DNA from: Nitriliruptoraceae bacterium
GTDB lineage: Bacteria > Actinomycetota > Nitriliruptoria > Nitriliruptorales > Nitriliruptoraceae
Length of the DNA: 18,330 bases
Assembly (NCBI GenBank): GCA_003554005.1
Contig: PWEU01000272.1
Location: 1 to 18,330 of the forward strand
Direction: 5' to 3'
Part shown: positions 11,699 through 18,330 of the stretch, one piece after another
How the letters are laid out: each line of letters begins with the position of its first letter
Position numbering within the stretch: position 1 is the stretch's first letter
Translations under genes and position numbers: made by a program
The notes under the pieces: generated by a model
Database searches by the model: none
Told to the model about the DNA's origin: nothing
What the model saw: the letters and a program-made list of their open reading frames with translations, nothing else

Positions 11699-13177
11699 TC
11701 ACAGCCGCAACGGGTCGCTGATGTCCAACCAGATGGAGGTCACCACGACCAGCAGCAGCACACCGATGACCGGGAGCGCCACCGCCGTGATCGCCCTCGG
11801 GTCGACGGTGAAGTCCTGCTCGCGCCCGCGCAGCCGGCGTGCCAGGTTCCCGACCTTCTCGACCCCGATGACCGCGAGGGGACCCCCGTCGAAGGGTGGC
11901 AGGGGCACCAGGTTGAAGATGAACAGGAAGACGTTGAGGTACGCCAGCAGGAACACGAAGGTGTAGAGCCCCGCGGTCCCCCCGCCGGCGGTCTGACCGG
12001 CGATCGAGGCGATACCTATCACGGAGACGACGCCCTCCGGGTCGCGCTCCTGCGCACCGAAAGCGGTCGACACCAGGTCGGAGAGCCCCGCGGGGCTGAA
12101 GATCGCTGCCAGACCCTGCACGCTCGCACGCAGGAGCGGCACGACCCCGCCGAACGGGTCGAGCTCGTCACCGACCGCGGCTCGCCGGCCCGCGGCGCCC
12201 GGCGGCAACCGCTCCTCCACCGGCGCCGGCGCGAAGCCGGCCAGCCCCACCACCTCGCCGGTCGCCGGGTCCTCCTCGGCCTGCGGGGTGAGCACGACCT
12301 CGGACCGCGCGCCGTCCCGCTCGATCGTCAGGGTCGTCGGGAGCCCAGGGCGGGCGCGGATGGCGTCGCGGAGCACGGAGAAATCGCTGGACTCCTGGTC
12401 CTCGACCGCCAGCAGCCGGTCACCCACCCGCAGCTGCGCCTCCTCGGCCGGCGTGCCCTCGATCACCGCGGCGATCTCGGGGGTCACCTCACCGGTCGGC
12501 AGCGGCAGCAGGGAGTAGAGACCGAACAGCAGCAGGAACGCGATCGCGAGGTGGGTCACGGGCCCCGTGAAGATCGCCACGGCCCGCTGCCAGGCGGGAC
12601 GGTCGTGGTAGAAGCGGCCCTCGTCCCCGCGTTCGAGCCGCCATGCCAGATCACCGAGGCGTTCACTGCCCCCCACCTCGGTGTGGACGATCTCCTTCAG
12701 CGACCATCGGAGCCCGTCCAGGGTCTCCATGTCGACGGCGGTCTCGCGGGTGCGTCGCAGGATGTGCTCGCGGAGCTCGGAGGGCGTCCCGCGCCCGGCC
12801 AGCTCCTCCTCCAGGTGGTCGAGGGCACCGACGGTCAGCTCCGGGGTGCCGTCGGAGAAGGTGGTGACCACGGTCGCGTCGCGCTTCGCCGCCTCCCGCA
12901 GGGCCGTCGGGCTGAACACCGTGTCGACCAGCGGCGCGTCGCGCTCGTCGAGCGGCGACATACCGCGGATCGACACGAACCCTCCGAGCGGCAGGGCCTT
13001 GACGCCGTACTCGGTCTCACCGCGCCGGGTGGACCACAGGGTGGGACCGAAGCCGACGAAGTACCGGTCGGCCTTCATGCCGACCGACTTGGCGGTCAGC
13101 AGGTGGCCGAGCTCGTGGATCAGGATCGCCAGGACCAAAGCGGCGACGAAGGCCAGGATCGCGAGTCCGCTGGTCAT
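11699..13177 (-). CDS. rseP: RseP/Rip1-type site-2 membrane zinc protease with a large internal insert
   Basis: Site-2 proteases cut transmembrane anti-sigma factors and other targets inside the membrane. The 492-residue protein has TM1 with HELGH (21-25), the reentrant GVKALPLGGFVSIRG (58-72), TM2 with GPVTHLAIAFLLLF (205-218), a PDZ domain (about 228-300), a further TM near 405-422 ending in NLVPLPPFDGG (422-432, third zinc ligand Asp430), and a last TM (463-484). Between GGFVSIRGM and FYHDRPAWQRAV about 115 residues occur where relatives such as mycobacterial Rip1 have about 20; the extra part is charged and helix-rich. The ATG at 13175-13177 overlaps the dxr stop in an ATGA. The position after dxr and before ispG matches Rip1 in M. 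tuberculosis, so the gene could also be named rip1. Function is secure; substrates are unknown. Confidence 0.93.
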   Translation of the reverse strand: MTSGLAILAFVAALVLAILIHELGHLLTAKSVGMKADRYFVGFGPTLWSTRRGETEYGVKALPLGGFVSIRGMSPLDERDAPLVDTVFSPTALREAAKRDATVVTTFSDGTPELTVGALDHLEEELAGRGTPSELREHILRRTRETAVDMETLDGLRWSLKEIVHTEVGGSERLGDLAWRLERGDEGRFYHDRPAWQRAVAIFTGPVTHLAIAFLLLFGLYSLLPLPTGEVTPEIAAVIEGTPAEEAQLRVGDRLLAVEDQESSDFSVLRDAIRARPGLPTTLTIERDGARSEVVLTPQAEEDPATGEVVGLAGFAPAPVEERLPPGAAGRRAAVGDELDPFGGVVPLLRASVQGLAAIFSPAGLSDLVSTAFGAQERDPEGVVSVIGIASIAGQTAGGGTAGLYTFVFLLAYLNVFLFIFNLVPLPPFDGGPLAVIGVEKVGNLARRLRGREQDFTVDPRAITAVALPVIGVLLLVVVTSIWLDISDPLRL

Positions 13178-14352
13178 GGTGCGTCCGATCGGTGGAGGAG
13201 CGAGGCGGCGTGCTCCCGGGCGAACCCGTCAGCCGCGAGCACCTCATCGAGGGCCCGGGGGGCGGAGGGCGCGGTGGCCGTGAAGGCCTCCAGGGTCTCG
13301 GCCACCACGTGGGTGACGTCGAGGAAAGCGAGGCGGCCGGCCAGGAAGGCCGACACCGCCTCCTCGTTGGCGGCGTTGTACACGGCGGGATGGGCCCCTC
13401 CACGCCGGCCCGCCTCGAGCGCGAGGGCCACCGCCGGGAAGGTGGCCCGGTCGAGGGGTTCGAAGCTCAGCGTGCTCGCGGTGGTCCAGTCGCAGGCCAC
13501 GAAGGCGTGGCCGAGGCGCTCGGGCCAGGCCAGGGCGAGCTGGATCGGCAGCCGCATGTCGGGCGGGGACAGCTGGGCGATCGTGGAGCCATCCACGAAC
13601 TCCACCATCGAGTGCACCACCGACTGGGGGTGGACCACGACGTCGAGGCGGTCCAATGGGACGTCGAACAGCAGGTGCGCCTCGAGGAGCTCGAGCCCCT
13701 TGTTGACCAGCGTCGCGGAGTTGACGGTGATCACCGGGCCCATCGACCAGGTCGGGTGGTCCAGGGCGTCGGCGGCGGTGACCTCGGCCAGTTGCCGGCG
13801 GCTGTGACCTCGGAAGGGGCCCCCGCTGGCGGTCAGGACGAGCCGGGCCACCTCGCTGTCCCGGCCGGAACGCAGGCACTGGGCCAGCGCGGAGTGCTCG
13901 GAGTCGACCGGCAGCAGGTGGCTGGCGCGGCCGCCCGCCCGCTCGGCGGCGGCGACGACCAGGTCGCCGCCGACGATCAGGCTCTCCTTGTTCGCCAGCG
14001 CCACGGGCGTCCCGGCCTCCAACGCGGCCAGGGTGGGGGCCAGGCCGACCGCCCCGGTGATCCCGTTGAGGACGATGTCGGCGCCGCTGGCGGCCAGGGT
14101 CGCGGCCGCCTCGGGGCCGTCGATGACCTCGAGGTGGGGGGCGTGGGCACGGAGCCGGGCCGCCGCGTCGCGGTCACCGACGGCCACCCGTCGCACGCCG
14201 AGGGCTTCGGCCTGCTCGGCGAGGGTGTCCACGTCCCGCCCGGCGGCGAGCCCGACCACCTCGAAGGCCTCGGGGTGGGCGGTGACCACCTCGATCGCCT
14301 GGATGCCGATCGAGCCCGTGGCACCGAGCACGACCACACGGCGACGGCTCAC
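13174..14352 (-). CDS. dxr: 1-deoxy-D-xylulose 5-phosphate reductoisomerase
   Basis: Dxr (IspC) converts DXP to MEP with NADPH, the first committed step of the MEP pathway and the target of fosmidomycin. The 392-residue product has the NADPH motif VVVLGATGSIG (6-16), then ALANKESLIVGG (about 119-130), LLPVDSEHSAL containing metal-binding Asp and Glu residues, TASGGPFRG with the substrate-binding loop, and HPTWSMGPVITVNSATLVNK, the flexible-loop and metal segment. VVHPQSVVHSMVEFVDGS follows. The GTG at 14350-14352 overlaps the rlmN stop in a GTGA; its stop overlaps the rseP start. All conserved blocks are intact. Overlaps on both sides imply translation coupled with rlmN and rseP. Very secure. 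Confidence 0.97.
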   Translation of the reverse strand: MSRRRVVVLGATGSIGIQAIEVVTAHPEAFEVVGLAAGRDVDTLAEQAEALGVRRVAVGDRDAAARLRAHAPHLEVIDGPEAAATLAASGADIVLNGITGAVGLAPTLAALEAGTPVALANKESLIVGGDLVVAAAERAGGRASHLLPVDSEHSALAQCLRSGRDSEVARLVLTASGGPFRGHSRRQLAEVTAADALDHPTWSMGPVITVNSATLVNKGLELLEAHLLFDVPLDRLDVVVHPQSVVHSMVEFVDGSTIAQLSPPDMRLPIQLALAWPERLGHAFVACDWTTASTLSFEPLDRATFPAVALALEAGRRGGAHPAVYNAANEEAVSAFLAGRLAFLDVTHVVAETLEAFTATAPSAPRALDEVLAADGFAREHAASLLHRSDAP

Positions 14353-15542
14353 GGTCCCGCCTCGCCCGTGACCGGCAACGTGGGCAGCACCGCGGCCGCG
14401 TCGATCCGCTCCGCCGCCCCGACGGCCGCCGGCAGCCGCGTGCCGGCGCCGAGGGTGTAGGAGGCCAGGAGCTGACCGCACGCGGCGTCAGCGTCGCGGC
14501 CCCGGGTATCACGCAGGGTCACCGCGGCACCGCGGCGCTCCACGCCCGCGATGAAGGCGCGCATGCGCTGGGGCGTGGGCTCCTTCCACCGCACCCCGGG
14601 GGTGGGGTTCATCGGGATGACGTTGACGTGGGCCCGCAGGCGCCGGGCCATCGCCCCGAGGCGGTCGGCCTGCAGCGGGTCGTCGTTCACCTCGCCGATC
14701 AGGCACCACTCGATGCTCACCCGCCGGTTGGTGACGCGGCGGTAGTCGGCCATCGCCTGCTCGACCTCGGCGAGGGGATGTTGGCGGTTGACGGGCACGA
14801 GGTCGTCCCGCAGCTCGTCGGTGGCGGCGTGCAGCGAGACCGCCAGGGTCACGGGCAGACCGAGCTCCGCGAGCTTCACGATCCCGGGGACCAACCCGAC
14901 GGTGGAGACGGTGATACCGCGCGCCGAGAGGTTGAACCCCGCCGGGTCGTGCAGCCAACGGACCGTGGCCAGCGTCGCCGGCAGGTTGGCCAGCGGCTCA
15001 CCCATGCCCATGAACACGACGTTGGTGACCCGCGACGGCGCGCCATCGGGGAGGTGCTCCTCACCGATCACACCGCTGCGCAGGGCGGCGTCGGCCACCA
15101 CCACCTGCCGTACGACCTCACCGGCGGTGAGCTGACGCCGGAAGCCGGCCTGGCCCGTCGCGCAGAAGGGGCAGCCCATCGCGCAGCCCGCCTGGGTCGA
15201 GATGCACACCGTGGCACGGTCCGGGTACAGCATCAGGACCGTCTCGATCGCCTCCCCGTCGGGGAAGCGCAGCAGCAGTTTGTGGGTGTGCCCCTCGTCG
15301 GCCACGGTGTGCGCGACGAGGTCCGGCCGCGCGGGAGCGAACCGCGCGGTGAGCCGCTCCCGCAGCGCGGCGGGCAGATCGGTCATCTCGGCCGGATCGT
15401 CGACACCGCGCACCAACCAGGCGTGGAGCTGATCGGCCCGGTAGCCGGGCTCCCCGAACTCGGACAACAGCGAGGAGATCCCGGCGCGGTCGAGCGAGTA
15501 GGGATCGAGCACGTCGGGCTGGGGAGCAGCAGGCTCGGACAC
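14349..15542 (-). CDS. rlmN: Dual-specificity 23S rRNA/tRNA adenine C2-methyltransferase
   Basis: RlmN is a radical-SAM enzyme that methylates C2 of A2503 in 23S rRNA and of A37 in some tRNAs. The 397-residue protein has the radical-SAM cluster motif CAMGCPFC (Cys120, Cys124, Cys127) and both mechanistic cysteines: Cys113 in ATVCISTQAG and Cys355 in RGRDADAACGQL. The SAM-binding GMGEPLAN (179-186) and the segment IPMNPTPGVRWKEPT are also present. The N-terminal helical domain includes EFGEPGYRADQLHAWL (28-43). The GTG at 15540-15542 has GAGG about 6 nt upstream. A hairpin after cdsA and a TACCCT -10-like site precede it, so it probably starts a transcription unit with dxr and rseP. Cfr-type resistance is less likely because of the long family match and the actinobacterial context. 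Confidence 0.96.
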   Translation of the reverse strand: MSEPAAPQPDVLDPYSLDRAGISSLLSEFGEPGYRADQLHAWLVRGVDDPAEMTDLPAALRERLTARFAPARPDLVAHTVADEGHTHKLLLRFPDGEAIETVLMLYPDRATVCISTQAGCAMGCPFCATGQAGFRRQLTAGEVVRQVVVADAALRSGVIGEEHLPDGAPSRVTNVVFMGMGEPLANLPATLATVRWLHDPAGFNLSARGITVSTVGLVPGIVKLAELGLPVTLAVSLHAATDELRDDLVPVNRQHPLAEVEQAMADYRRVTNRRVSIEWCLIGEVNDDPLQADRLGAMARRLRAHVNVIPMNPTPGVRWKEPTPQRMRAFIAGVERRGAAVTLRDTRGRDADAACGQLLASYTLGAGTRLPAAVGAAERIDAAAVLPTLPVTGEAGP

Positions 15543-15595
15543 AGGGCCTCACGGACGGGTGCGGATGCCGTGACGACCACGGCGATCAACCCGAC

Positions 15596-15601
15596 AGGGT
15601 A
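15596..15601 (-). promoter_or_regulatory. Possible -10 element for rlmN-dxr-rseP
   Basis: TACCCT on the minus strand fits TAnnnT and lies about 20 nt beyond the cdsA hairpin, 54 nt before the rlmN start codon. No clear -35 box is seen 16-18 nt upstream. Its place after a hairpin is the main support. Confidence 0.3.
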
Positions 15602-15619
15602 CGCGAGCGACACGGGGTC

Positions 15620-15642
15620 GACCGCCCGGTCCTCGGGCGGTC
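15620..15642 (-). terminator. Perfect 9-bp hairpin at the end of cdsA
   Basis: GACCGCCCG (15620-15628) pairs with CGGGCGGTC (15634-15642) across a 5-nt loop. The first transcribed arm includes two bases of the cdsA stop codon. No U-tract follows, as is common for hairpins in GC-rich actinobacteria. It likely ends or protects the pyrH-frr-cdsA transcript. Confidence 0.55.
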
Positions 15643-16492
15643 AGGCGAACAGCGCGAGGCCGTAGAACCCGACGGGCAGGGCGAACAGGATGCCGTCCAC
15701 CCGGTCGAGCACGCCGCCGTGCCCGGGGAGCACATCACCGAGGTCCTTGACCCCGAGGTCCCGCTTGACCATCGACTGCACGAGGTCACCGATGAACCCC
15801 GCTGCCCCGGCGGCCAGGGCCACCACAGCCGCGGAGAGGGGCGTGAAGGCCTCGCTGAGCCGGGGTAGGACCAGCACCGCCAGCACGGCGGCGATCGCGA
15901 GCCCACCGATCAGACCTTCCCAGGACTTCCCCGGGCTCACGCTCGGCACCACCTTGTGGCGGCCGAAGGGCACACCGAGGGCGTAGCCGCCGATGTCGGT
16001 CAGGATCACCGCGCCGATCACGGCCAGCACGACCACGGGGCCTTCGGGACGGTCCGCGAGGCGCGGGGCGTAGGAGGCGAACAGCCCGACCCAGAGCCCG
16101 AAGAAGGCCGTGACCCCGAGAGAGGCGGTGACCGCGGAGCGATGGCGGTCGAACAGCAGCCACAGGAAAGCCGTGACCAGCAGGACCGCCATGCCCAGGG
16201 GCTGCCCGGCCGCACCGAGCCACATCGCGCCACCGACGCTGGTGACCACGCCGAGCAGCAGCGGCACGGTGAGCACGCGCACCCCGACGGTGGCCAGGAC
16301 CCGGGACACCTCGACGCTGGCGATGGTGACCAGCACGACGATGACCGCCGTGAAGGCCTCCAGCCGCCAGAACAGCGAGCCGAGGAACACCACCGCCAGC
16401 CCGACCCCCACGGCGATGGCCACGGGCAGGTTGCGCCCGCCCACCATGCCGCGGGGCTGGCTCTGGGGGCCGGAGGCGTCGGAGGGGTCCAA
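15641..16492 (-). CDS. cdsA: Phosphatidate cytidylyltransferase (CDP-diacylglycerol synthase)
   Basis: CdsA makes CDP-diacylglycerol from phosphatidic acid and CTP, feeding all phospholipid synthesis; it is an integral membrane enzyme. The 283-residue product shows several hydrophobic segments (about 22-42, 46-66, 72-92, 98-114, 122-142, 152-172, 194-210, 218-237). The C-terminal CTP/Mg signature is complete: SMVKRDLGVKDLGDVLPGHG (240-259) followed by GVLDRVD. GRNLPVAIAVGVGL (19-32) is typical of actinobacterial CdsA. The start is uncertain: TTG at 16490-16492 is used, 31 nt after frr; an ATG at 16445-16447 would remove 15 polar residues. Neither has a strong Shine-Dalgarno. It follows pyrH and frr as in most actinobacteria. 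Confidence 0.93.
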   Translation of the reverse strand: MDPSDASGPQSQPRGMVGGRNLPVAIAVGVGLAVVFLGSLFWRLEAFTAVIVVLVTIASVEVSRVLATVGVRVLTVPLLLGVVTSVGGAMWLGAAGQPLGMAVLLVTAFLWLLFDRHRSAVTASLGVTAFFGLWVGLFASYAPRLADRPEGPVVVLAVIGAVILTDIGGYALGVPFGRHKVVPSVSPGKSWEGLIGGLAIAAVLAVLVLPRLSEAFTPLSAAVVALAAGAAGFIGDLVQSMVKRDLGVKDLGDVLPGHGGVLDRVDGILFALPVGFYGLALFA

Positions 16493-16523
16493 GATGGCGC
16501 TCGAAGGTCGTGGGGGCAGCGCG

Positions 16524-17084
16524 TCAGACCTCGCTCAGCTCCTGTTCCTTGGCCTCCAGCGCCTTGTCGATGCGGGCCACGTGCTCAGCGGTGACCCCCT
16601 CGAGCTTCTTGGTGTACCGGTCGTGCTCGTCGGCGCCGACCTCACCGTCGTCCTCGAGCTTCTGCATCGCGTCGCGGGCGCTGCGTCGCACGTTGCGGAC
16701 GGCGACCCGACCGTCCTCAGCGGCGTGCTTGGCGAGCTTGATGTACTCCTTGCGCCGCTCCTGGGTCAGCTCCGGGAACACGCAGCGGATCGTGGTCCCG
16801 TCGTTCGCGGGGTTGAGCCCCAGGTCGGACTCCCTGATCGCCTTCTCGATCGCGTTCACCGAGCTCTTGTCGAAGGGGTTGATGACCAGCATCCGGGGCT
16901 CGGGGACCGAGAAGTTGGCGAGCTGCTGCAGGGGGGTCGGCGCACCGTAGTACTCCACCGTGATGCGGTTGAGCAGCTGCGGGTTCGCCCGTCCGGTCCG
17001 GATGCCGGCGAAGTCCTCACTGACCTTCTCGACGGCCTGATCCATGCGGTGTTTCGCATCGCGCATGATCTGGTCGAGGCTCAT
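16524..17084 (-). CDS. frr: Ribosome recycling factor
   Basis: RRF, with EF-G, splits post-termination ribosomes. The 186-residue product has the standard length of 185. Its two-domain signature is clear: FAGIRTGRANPQLLNRITVE (25-44), YYGAPTPLQQLA (45-56), then NPANDGTTIRCVFPELTQER (91-110) and RNVRRSARDAMQKL (129-142). The ATG at 17082-17084 has a perfect AGGAGG (17090-17095) 5 nt upstream. It follows pyrH after 110 nt, including a small GC hairpin, and precedes cdsA by about 30 nt. All is ordinary for the family. Confidence 0.98.
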   Translation of the reverse strand: MSLDQIMRDAKHRMDQAVEKVSEDFAGIRTGRANPQLLNRITVEYYGAPTPLQQLANFSVPEPRMLVINPFDKSSVNAIEKAIRESDLGLNPANDGTTIRCVFPELTQERRKEYIKLAKHAAEDGRVAVRNVRRSARDAMQKLEDDGEVGADEHDRYTKKLEGVTAEHVARIDKALEAKEQELSEV

Positions 17085-17102
17085 CGCATCCTCCTCGGGC
17101 GA

Positions 17103-17119
17103 GCCGGCGGGGAGCCGGC
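17103..17119 (-). promoter_or_regulatory. Small GC hairpin upstream of frr
   Basis: Two copies of the self-complementary GCCGGC (17103-17108 and 17114-17119) can pair across a 5-nt loop, 19-35 nt upstream of the frr start and just before its Shine-Dalgarno. They are also direct repeats. It could tune frr translation or stabilise the transcript after cleavage. Confidence 0.3.
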
Positions 17120-17194
17120 GGTCGGCGGTCGTGGGTGGTCCCTCAGGTGGTGGCGTCCAACCGTGGCCGGCGGCCGACGGCGAGGTGGGGCGGC

Positions 17195-17938
17195 TCAGGC
17201 GTCGGCGACGGGCTCGGCTCGGACCAACGTGCCGACCGGCTCGCCTCTGACGACCCGGCCGATGTTGCCCTCACGCAGGAGCTCGAACACGACGATGGAC
17301 AGTTGGTTGTCCATGCACAGCGAGATGGCCGTGGCGGCCATGACCTTCAGCCCCTGGTTCAGCACGGCCAGGAAGTCGATCACCTCGTAGCGGATCGCCG
17401 CGGCATCGTGCTTGGGATCGCGGTCGTACACCCCGTCGACCTGGGTGCCCTTGAGGATCGCGTCGGCACCGATCTCCAGGGCGCGCTGCGCGGCGGTGGT
17501 GTCGGTGGTGAAGTAGGGCACCCCGAGGCCGGCGGCGAAGATCACCACCCGACCCTTCTCGAGGTGGCGGACGGCCCGACGACGGATGTAGGGCTCGGCG
17601 AGCTCCTGCATCGCCACGGCGGTCTGCACCCGGGTCTCGCCGCCCTCCTTCTCCAACGCATCCTGGAGCGCGAGCGCGTTGATCACCGTCGCGAGCATCC
17701 CCATGTGGTCGGCGGAGGACCGGTCCATGCCGGCGGCCGCGGGCGAGTTGCCACGGAAGATGTTGCCGCCACCGACGACGACCCCGATCTCCGTGCCGTC
17801 GCTGGCCTGCAGCTCACCGATCTCCCGGGCCACCTGGCTGACGATCCGAGGATCGATGCCGCCCTTGACCTCGGGGTCGGAGAAGGCCTCCCCGGAAAGC
17901 TTCAGCAGCACCCGGCGCAGTGGGGTCCTGTCGGTCAC
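17195..17938 (-). CDS. pyrH: UMP kinase
   Basis: PyrH phosphorylates UMP to UDP in pyrimidine nucleotide synthesis; the bacterial enzyme is a hexamer regulated by GTP and UTP. The 247-residue product belongs to the amino acid kinase fold: RVLLKLSGEAF (9-19) is the phosphate-binding start, GVVVGGGNIFRG (52-63) follows, DHMGMLATVINALALQDAL (78-96) is the family helix, PYFTTDTTAAQRALEIGADA (141-160) the UMP-binding loop, and KGTQVDGVYDRDP (163-175) the nucleotide-binding motif. The GTG at 17936-17938 has GAGGT about 7 nt upstream. It lies between tsf and frr as in most bacteria, but a strong hairpin and a TAGGCT -10-like site in the 173-nt gap suggest transcription separate from rpsB-tsf. Secure. 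Confidence 0.98.
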   Translation of the reverse strand: MTDRTPLRRVLLKLSGEAFSDPEVKGGIDPRIVSQVAREIGELQASDGTEIGVVVGGGNIFRGNSPAAAGMDRSSADHMGMLATVINALALQDALEKEGGETRVQTAVAMQELAEPYIRRRAVRHLEKGRVVIFAAGLGVPYFTTDTTAAQRALEIGADAILKGTQVDGVYDRDPKHDAAAIRYEVIDFLAVLNQGLKVMAATAISLCMDNQLSIVVFELLREGNIGRVVRGEPVGTLVRAEPVADA

Positions 17939-17965
17939 GCTCTACCTCGTCGGTCCGGGTTCCCT

Positions 17966-17990
17966 GGGCCGTGCTCGTGGGCCGTGCTCG
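17966..17990. repeat. Tandem 13-nt repeat in the pyrH leader
   Basis: GGGCCGTGCTCG occurs at 17966-17977 and again at 17979-17990, a tandem duplication with a 13-nt period. The first copy's GCTCGTG (17973-17979) also pairs with CACGAGC (17991-17997), giving a 7-bp stem with an 11-nt loop in the leader. It lies 28 nt or more upstream of the pyrH start. Confidence 0.5.
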
Positions 17991-18037
17991 CACGAGCCCC
18001 GGTGTCATCGTGCACGCCTGGTCGCCCGCTGTCTGCG

Positions 18038-18043
18038 AGCCTA
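18038..18043 (-). promoter_or_regulatory. Possible -10 element for pyrH
   Basis: TAGGCT on the minus strand fits TAnnnT and lies 14 nt downstream of the tsf hairpin. The -35 region would fall inside the hairpin arm and has no consensus match. It would give a pyrH leader of about 93 nt. Confidence 0.35.
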
Positions 18044-18057
18044 GCGGCGCAACGCGG

Positions 18058-18084
18058 CGGGCCCGCCCCCGTGGGGCGGGCCCG
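18058..18084 (-). terminator. Perfect 12-bp hairpin after tsf, candidate terminator
   Basis: CGGGCCCGCCCC (18058-18069) pairs with GGGGCGGGCCCG (18073-18084) across a 3-nt loop. It is the strongest hairpin in the window and starts about 28 nt after the tsf stop. The following bases are not a true U-tract, but the stem alone is very stable. It most likely ends the rpsB-tsf transcript. Confidence 0.65.
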
Positions 18085-18111
18085 GCCCGAGCAGCTGTGC
18101 CGAGGCCGTTC

Positions 18112-18330
18112 TCAGGCGCCGACCTCGAACCGCGCGAAGCGGGCGCCCTCGAGCTTCTCGCCCACGATCGCCTGGACCTCGCTGATCGCCTGGGCGACCG
18201 TCTTGTCGCCGTCGAGGACGTAGGGCTGGTTCAGCAGGACCCAGTCCTCGTAGACCTTCTTGACCTTGCCCTCCACGATCCGCTCGATGATGTGGTCGGG
18301 CTTGCCCTGCTCGACCGCCTCCTTGCGCGC
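18112..18330 (-). CDS. tsf: Elongation factor Ts, C-terminal part
   Basis: EF-Ts exchanges GDP for GTP on EF-Tu. Only the last 72 codons are in the window; the right edge cuts the gene. The visible part reads GKPDHIIERIVEGKVKKVYE followed by DWVLLNQPYVLDGDKTVAQA, then ends with GEKLEGARFARFEVGA. This matches the C-terminal dimerisation/core part of EF-Ts, where GKP-x-x-I-I-E-K-I-V-E-G and R-R-F-x-R-F-x-V-G are conserved. The stop is TGA at 18112-18114. It lies upstream of pyrH, the usual rpsB-tsf-pyrH order, and a very strong hairpin follows it. Secure despite truncation. Confidence 0.96.
   Translation of the reverse strand, partial: ARKEAVEQGKPDHIIERIVEGKVKKVYEDWVLLNQPYVLDGDKTVAQAISEVQAIVGEKLEGARFARFEVGA

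Noticed and set aside
10411..11721. Plus-strand open frame of 436 codons opposite ispG
   Set aside because: Antisense shadow of ispG; the composition mirrors the third-position GC of the real gene and no domain is seen. The same holds for plus-strand frames at 881-2353, 12551-13807, 13192-14460, 16110-17390 and 17135-18223.
1..18330. Mobile elements, CRISPR arrays, toxin-antitoxin or defence genes, phage genes
   Set aside because: None seen. There is no transposase or integrase motif, no regularly spaced repeats, and every long minus-strand frame with normal composition is a recognised core gene.

Overview
This is a GC-rich window (roughly 70% G+C by eye) with long spurious open frames on both strands. 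It holds 18 genes, all on the minus strand, all encoding core housekeeping proteins. The gene content and order (tsf-pyrH-frr-cdsA-rlmN-dxr-rseP/rip1-ispG-rimP-nusA-ylxR-infB-ylxP-rbfA-nrnA-truB-ribF-rpsO-pnp, read right to left) point to an actinobacterium. From general knowledge, the same relative order is spread over about a hundred loci in Mycobacterium tuberculosis (approximately Rv2783c to Rv2889c); here it fits in 18 kb with almost nothing in between. A deep-branching, non-mycobacterial lineage such as Nitriliruptoria or a relative is a guess only.

Layout in the direction of transcription, from the right end to the left end. (1) The 3' end of tsf (18112-18330) is closed by a perfect 12-bp GC hairpin. 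(2) pyrH, frr and cdsA follow: UMP kinase, ribosome recycling factor and CDP-diacylglycerol synthase. They end in a 9-bp hairpin that includes the cdsA stop codon. (3) rlmN, dxr and rseP overlap one another by 4 nt. ispG follows after a 184-nt gap. This block combines 23S rRNA/tRNA methylation, two enzymes of the MEP isoprenoid pathway and a membrane site-2 protease. (4) A 325-nt gap without a gene (10020-10344) contains a candidate promoter and several hairpins. (5) The translation/transcription operon rimP-nusA-ylxR-infB-ylxP-rbfA-nrnA-truB-ribF follows, with short gaps and 4-nt overlaps. (6) A 274-nt gap with a candidate promoter and leader hairpins precedes rpsO. rpsO is followed by a hairpin and then by pnp, which is cut by the left edge. 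A second, long hairpin lies in the pnp leader.

Together the genes cover ribosome maturation (rimP, rbfA, truB, rlmN), translation initiation, elongation and recycling (infB, tsf, frr), transcription antitermination (nusA), RNA decay (pnp, nrnA), flavin cofactor and UMP phosphorylation (ribF, pyrH), and membrane lipid and isoprenoid precursors (cdsA, dxr, ispG). I saw no mobile element, CRISPR array, tRNA, rRNA, phage gene or defence gene, and no clearly undescribed multi-gene system. The points most worth a second look are a roughly 90-100-residue insert in the RseP-like protease, the structured non-coding leaders (rimP, rpsO, pnp, pyrH), and an operator-like inverted repeat that exactly brackets the candidate rimP -10 element.
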